The position numbers were made by a program, and so were the translations under genes. A stretch of DNA of 64,000 nt, taken from positions 62,001-126,000 of the forward strand of contig CAZEFE010000003.1 of NCBI GenBank assembly GCA_964511385.1. Reading direction: 5' to 3'. Under the pieces are notes generated by a model. It had not been told where the DNA came from and did not search any database. It saw nothing but the letters and a program-made list of their open reading frames with translations. Numbering within the stretch: position 1 is the stretch's first letter; each line of letters opens with the position of its first letter. This DNA is from CAILHX01 sp964511385 (GTDB lineage: Bacteria > Pseudomonadota > Gammaproteobacteria > Burkholderiales > Methylophilaceae). Positions 60,375 to 64,000 of the stretch are shown in pieces.

Positions 60375-61691
60375 ATGGTCCCTCATCTGACAACAGCCCA
60401 GACTGCCCCGCTGCTTGAACTGGAACAGCGCATCCTGGACGCCATGCCACGCATCGAGCACTGGTTGCGCTCGCAATGGCAGGAACACCAGACCCCATTT
60501 TATGCTTCAGTGGATTTGCGCAATGCCGGCTTCAAGCTGGCGCCGGTAGATACCAACCTGTTTCCGGGGGGATTCAACAACCTCAACCCCGATTTTCTGC
60601 CCCTCTGCGTACAGGCCGCCATGGCGGCAGTGGAAAAGTTATGCCCGGATGCGCGGCGCCTGCTGCTGATTCCGGAAAACCACACGCGCAATACTTTTTA
60701 TCTGCAAAACGTGGCCGCACTCACCAACATCCTGCGCCAGGCCGGCCTGGAGGTGCGCGTTGGCAGCATCTCTCCCGATATCAGCGTGCCGACCAAGCTG
60801 GACTTGCCGCAGGGCGGCGAGTTGCTGCTGGAACCGGTACAACGCCTCAATAACCGCCTGGTGCTCGACAACTTCGACAGCTGCGGCATCCTGCTGAACA
60901 ACGATCTTTCCGGCGGCATTCCGCCGATACTGCAGGGCCTGGAGCAAACCCTCATTCCGCCACTGCATGCAGGCTGGGCGGTGCGACGCAAAACCCGCCA
61001 CTTTGCCGTCTATTCGCGCGTGGCGCGCGATTTTGCCGAACTGATCGGCATCGACCCATGGCTGGTAGATCCGCAGTTTGCCCACTGCGGCATGATCGAT
61101 TTCCAGGCGCGTACCGGCGAGGACTGCCTGGCGGCCAATGTAGCGGACCTGCTGTCGCGCATCGGCGCGAAATACCGCGAATACGGCATTACCCAGGAGC
61201 CGTTTGTCATCGTCAAGGCTGATGCCGGCACTTACGGCATGGGCATCATGACGGTGAAAAGCCCGGATGACGTGCGCGGGCTGAACCGCAAACAGCGCAA
61301 CAAGATGTCGGTGGTGAAGGAGGGCCTGCAGGTGCAGGAAGTCATGATCCAGGAAGGCGTCTACACGTTCGAAAGCATCAACGAAGCCGTCGCCGAACCT
61401 GTGGTGTACATGATGGACCACTATGTGGTCGGCGGTTTTTACCGCGTGCATACCAGCCGCGGCCAGGATGAAAACCTGAATGCGCCGGGCATGCATTTTG
61501 TGCCATTGGCGTTTGAGCGCTCATGCTCCCTGCCGGATTGCGCCGGGCGCCCGGACGCCGCTCCCAACCGCTTTTACGCTTATGGCGTGATCGCCCGCCT
61601 GGCTTTGCTGGCAGCAGCCATTGAACTGGAAGAAACGGCGCCGGAAGATGAACGCTCATTACAGCCTGCCGGATTGCCGATCTCCACATGA
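60375..61691 (+). CDS. gshA: Glutamate--cysteine ligase (ferrooxidans-type GshA)
   Basis: A 438-residue enzyme of the GshA family first seen in Acidithiobacillus ferrooxidans, distinct from E. coli GshA. Conserved stretches: YASVDLRNAGFKLAPVDTNL, FPGGFNNL, IVKADAGTYGMGIMTV (ATP-grasp-like) and NRFYAYGVIARLA. It makes gamma-glutamylcysteine, the first step of glutathione synthesis, followed immediately by gshB (ATGA overlap). It starts 91 bp from divergent dinB. Confidence 0.92.
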   Translation: MVPHLTTAQTAPLLELEQRILDAMPRIEHWLRSQWQEHQTPFYASVDLRNAGFKLAPVDTNLFPGGFNNLNPDFLPLCVQAAMAAVEKLCPDARRLLLIPENHTRNTFYLQNVAALTNILRQAGLEVRVGSISPDISVPTKLDLPQGGELLLEPVQRLNNRLVLDNFDSCGILLNNDLSGGIPPILQGLEQTLIPPLHAGWAVRRKTRHFAVYSRVARDFAELIGIDPWLVDPQFAHCGMIDFQARTGEDCLAANVADLLSRIGAKYREYGITQEPFVIVKADAGTYGMGIMTVKSPDDVRGLNRKQRNKMSVVKEGLQVQEVMIQEGVYTFESINEAVAEPVVYMMDHYVVGGFYRVHTSRGQDENLNAPGMHFVPLAFERSCSLPDCAGRPDAAPNRFYAYGVIARLALLAAAIELEETAPEDERSLQPAGLPIST

Positions 61692-62632
61692 AGCTGGCCT
61701 TCATCCTCGACCCGCTGGAACAACTAAAAACAGAAAAAGACACCAGCATCGCCATCATGCGCGAAGCGGCCAAGCGCGGCCACCAGCTGTTCGTGGCCGA
61801 GCAGGGTGACCTGCTGCTGCGTGACGACCGCGCCCTGTTATCCGCCATGGCTTTTGAATTTTCCGCAGGCGCCAGCTGGTATCGCCTGGGCGCCAAGGCC
61901 GAACAAACTCCCGCGGAGTTCGATGCGGTACTGATGCGCAAGGACCCGCCGTTTGACAGCGAATACGTGTACAGCACCTACCTGCTGGAAATTGCGGAAC
62001 AGCAGGGTGCGCGCGTGATCAACCGCCCGGCATCGGTCCGCGACTGGAACGAAAAGCTGTCGGTTGCGCGTTTTCCGCAGTTTGCGCCGCCGTTCCTGGT
62101 CACGCGCCATCACCAGCCGATCCGCGAATTCCTGGCCAAACACGGCGACATCGTGGTGAAGCCGCTGGATGGCATGGGCGGTAGCAGCGTATTCCGCCTG
62201 CATCGCGCCGACCATAACATCAGCGTCATCCTGGAAACCATGACGCACCATGAGCGCCGCACCATCATGGCGCAGCGCTATTTGCCGGAAATCCTGCAAG
62301 GCGACAAACGCATTCTGGTGATTGATGGCCAACCGCTGCCTTACGCTCTGGCGCGTATTCCCAAGCCCGGCGAAACGCGCGGCAACCTTGCCGCCGGCGG
62401 CACCGGCGTCGCCCAGCCGCTGACCGCACGCGACCGGGAAATCGCCGAAACCGTCGGGGTTGAATTGAAAAAACACGGCTTGTTCCTGGTGGGCCTGGAC
62501 GTCATCGGCGAACACCTCACCGAAATCAACGTCACCAGCCCCACCTGCATGGTAGAAATCGCCGCGCAGACGGACTGCAACCCGGCGGCCCTGTTTGTTG
62601 ATGCGCTGGAGCGCACATGCTCCGCAGCCTGA
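61688..62632 (+). CDS. gshB: Glutathione synthetase
   Basis: A 314-residue ATP-grasp enzyme adding glycine to gamma-glutamylcysteine. FILDPLEQLKTEKDTSIA at the N terminus, VLMRKDPPFDSEYVYSTYLLE, VVKPLDGMGGSSVFR, and the C-terminal EINVTSPTCMVEI metal-binding segment are present. Overlaps gshA by 4 nt and apbE by 16 nt. Confidence 0.96.
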   Translation: MKLAFILDPLEQLKTEKDTSIAIMREAAKRGHQLFVAEQGDLLLRDDRALLSAMAFEFSAGASWYRLGAKAEQTPAEFDAVLMRKDPPFDSEYVYSTYLLEIAEQQGARVINRPASVRDWNEKLSVARFPQFAPPFLVTRHHQPIREFLAKHGDIVVKPLDGMGGSSVFRLHRADHNISVILETMTHHERRTIMAQRYLPEILQGDKRILVIDGQPLPYALARIPKPGETRGNLAAGGTGVAQPLTARDREIAETVGVELKKHGLFLVGLDVIGEHLTEINVTSPTCMVEIAAQTDCNPAALFVDALERTCSAA

Positions 62633-63642
62633 ACCCGCCCTGGTGGTGGCTGCTGTGTTCGTTGCTGTTGGTGAGCTGCACCCCGAACAAAACCCACCAG
62701 TCACAAAGTTATGTGTTCGGCACGCTGGTGGACATCACCATTTACGGCGAGTCGGAATCGCGTGCCCAATTGCTTGCCGCGCATATCCAGCAGGAATTTC
62801 AACGGCTGCACAACAGCTTGCATGCCTGGAAACCAAACAGCGACCTGAGCAGGCTGAACGATGCGTTAGCCGCTGGCAAAAAAGCTGCGGTTTCGCCGGA
62901 ACTGGCAGCACTGATCCGCGATGCCACCCAGATTGCCGAGCGCTCGGACAACCTGTTCAACCCGGCGATCGGCGGGCTGATCCAGCTATGGGGATTTCAG
63001 CGCGACGAATTCACGCCGGTACGCCCCGACCCGCAACTGATTCATTCCCTGGTGGCAGCCAACCCACGCATGGCGGACATCGTGGTGGAGAACGGCCAGG
63101 CCTGGTCACGCAACCCCACGGTGAAACTGGACCTGGGCGGCTATGCCAAAGGCTATGCGCTGGACCTGGCAGCAAACTATTTGCGTCAAGAACACGTACC
63201 CGGCGCGCTGATCAACATCGGCGGCAACATCATAGCTATCGGCCGCCACGGCGACCGCCCCTGGCGCGTCGGCATCCAGCACCCGCGCAAGCCGCAGCCT
63301 GTCGCCACGCTGGATTTACCCGACGGCTGGGCAATTGGCACTTCGGGCGATTATCAGCGCTATTTCGAACAGGACGGCAAGCGTTACTGCCACATCATCA
63401 ATCCCACCACCGGCTTCCCCGGAGACGGCGTCCAGGCGGTCACGGTGCTGATTCCGCCAGGCACCAACAGCGGCGCATGGTCCGATGCTGCGTCCAAGCC
63501 GCTGTTTCTTTCCGGCAAGGCGCACTGGCGCGACGCGGCGCAGAAGCTGGGGCTGCAATACGCCATGCTGATTGATGACCATGGTGAAATCCAGCTAACC
63601 GCCGACCTGCAAAAGAAAATCCGTCTTGAACCTGTCCGCTGA
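62617..63642 (+). CDS. apbE: FAD:protein FMN transferase
   Basis: A 341-residue predicted lipoprotein (lipobox LVSC, Cys about 21). ApbE domain: TLVDITIYG, LDLGGYAKGYALD, NIGGNIIAIG and the metal/active-site TSGDYQRYFE ... HIINPTTGFP. It attaches FMN covalently to threonines of periplasmic subunits such as RnfG, RnfD or NqrC. The next gene encodes a NusG-domain-II protein that often travels with it. ATG at 62617 overlaps the gshB end. Confidence 0.93.
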   Translation: MLRSLNPPWWWLLCSLLLVSCTPNKTHQSQSYVFGTLVDITIYGESESRAQLLAAHIQQEFQRLHNSLHAWKPNSDLSRLNDALAAGKKAAVSPELAALIRDATQIAERSDNLFNPAIGGLIQLWGFQRDEFTPVRPDPQLIHSLVAANPRMADIVVENGQAWSRNPTVKLDLGGYAKGYALDLAANYLRQEHVPGALINIGGNIIAIGRHGDRPWRVGIQHPRKPQPVATLDLPDGWAIGTSGDYQRYFEQDGKRYCHIINPTTGFPGDGVQAVTVLIPPGTNSGAWSDAASKPLFLSGKAHWRDAAQKLGLQYAMLIDDHGEIQLTADLQKKIRLEPVR

Positions 63643-64000
63643 TCATTCCATCCTGCGCCCGGGCGACTGGCTGATCGTTGCCAGCGGTTTGGCCGTGGTC
63701 GCCTGGCTGTTCCTGACGCTATGGAGCGCGCAACCCGCCGGCAAGGTACGCATCCGTGCAGGGAATCAGGTGGTCGCCACCTACAGCCTGAACCAGCAGC
63801 GCAGCCTGGATGTGGCTGGACCGCTGGGCATCAGCCATATCGTGATCGATCGCGGCCGGGTCAGGGTAGCCAGCGACCCCGGCATCCATCAGTATTGCGT
63901 CAAGCAGGGGTGGTTATCCCGCGCCGGCGAGATCGCCATGTGCCTGCCCAATCGCGTCAGTGTGGAATTGCTTGGTGAGCGAAGCTATGACTCACTTAAC
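63626..64000 (+). CDS. NusG domain II-containing membrane protein (partial)
   Basis: The first 125 codons; the frame is open to the window end. One N-terminal membrane helix (LIVASGLAVVAWLFLTLW), then a NusG_II domain: VRIRAGNQVVATYSLNQQRS in spaced form, HIVIDRGRVRVASD, and CVKQGWLSRAGEIAMCLPNR with two cysteines that often form a disulfide. TTG at 63626 is the first plausible start; it overlaps the apbE stop by 17 nt. It commonly clusters with apbE and RnfG-like electron-transfer genes. Confidence 0.82.
   Translation, partial: MNLSADHSILRPGDWLIVASGLAVVAWLFLTLWSAQPAGKVRIRAGNQVVATYSLNQQRSLDVAGPLGISHIVIDRGRVRVASDPGIHQYCVKQGWLSRAGEIAMCLPNRVSVELLGERSYDSLN

Overview
The window reads as ordinary chromosome of a GC-rich betaproteobacterium, most likely in or near the Nitrosomonadales (Gallionella/Sulfuricella-type lineages). 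Support: a complete betaproteobacterial dcw cluster ending in lpxC, a Nudix-ThiE fusion, a ferrooxidans-type GshA, a TorF-GlnK-AmtB unit, a VIT/CCC1 iron transporter with a ferritin-like domain, and a lone MtdB-type methylene-H4MPT dehydrogenase. The genus cannot be fixed from this sequence alone.

Layout. 1-9350: yacG end, copper chaperone, the tightly packed argJ / DUF815 ATPase / Nudix-ThiE operon, a glutathione transferase, a RelE/ParE-type toxin-antitoxin pair between two copies of a palindromic repeat, ilvD, lgt and mtdB. 9472-9797: RNase P RNA. 9921-28818: the dcw cluster, with a sigma70 promoter, three MraZ boxes, then mraZ-rsmH-ftsL-ftsI-murE-murF-mraY-(new 53-codon ORF)-murD-ftsW-murG-murC-murB-ddl-ftsQ-ftsA-ftsZ and lpxC. 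Most genes overlap by 1-11 nt, so translation is coupled through precursor synthesis, lipid-linked assembly and divisome assembly. 28837-33206: small membrane protein, lytic transglycosylase, NDUFA9-like epimerase, cca. 33223-38208 (minus): sdhC-sdhD-sdhA-sdhB-sdhE-fumA, two consecutive TCA steps plus the SDH flavinylation factor. 38425-39823: tRNA-Ala(CGC) and a major porin. 40313-44753: cstA, yjgN, M48 protease and a displaced ybdD. 44907-47223 (minus): cobT-cobS-cobC, lower-ligand assembly of cobalamin.

47402-51429 is a small AT-richer genomic island in tRNA-Phe. The intact tRNA lies at the left end and a perfect 44-bp copy of its 3' part at the right end. The island carries a lipoprotein with a C-terminal LHH-type nuclease, a SUKH immunity protein, a WYL regulator and two exported proteins, but no integrase. 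51494-55007: rhodanese, TusA, VIT/CCC1, comM, ubiK. 55081-58060: an NtrC/sigma54-type promoter driving torF-glnK-amtB. 58122-58886: tpiA. 58901-59092: a second NtrC-like palindrome plus sigma54 promoter that leads only to a short terminated transcript, a candidate nitrogen-regulated small RNA. 59120-64000: dinB (minus), then gshA-gshB-apbE and a NusG-domain-II protein cut by the window end.

The observations most worth follow-up are the sigma54-dependent small RNA candidate, the 53-codon ORF that repeats the MraY C terminus with only synonymous changes, the lipoprotein nuclease toxin/immunity pair in the tRNA-Phe island, and a pair of 143-bp hairpin-ended repeats whose ends covary.
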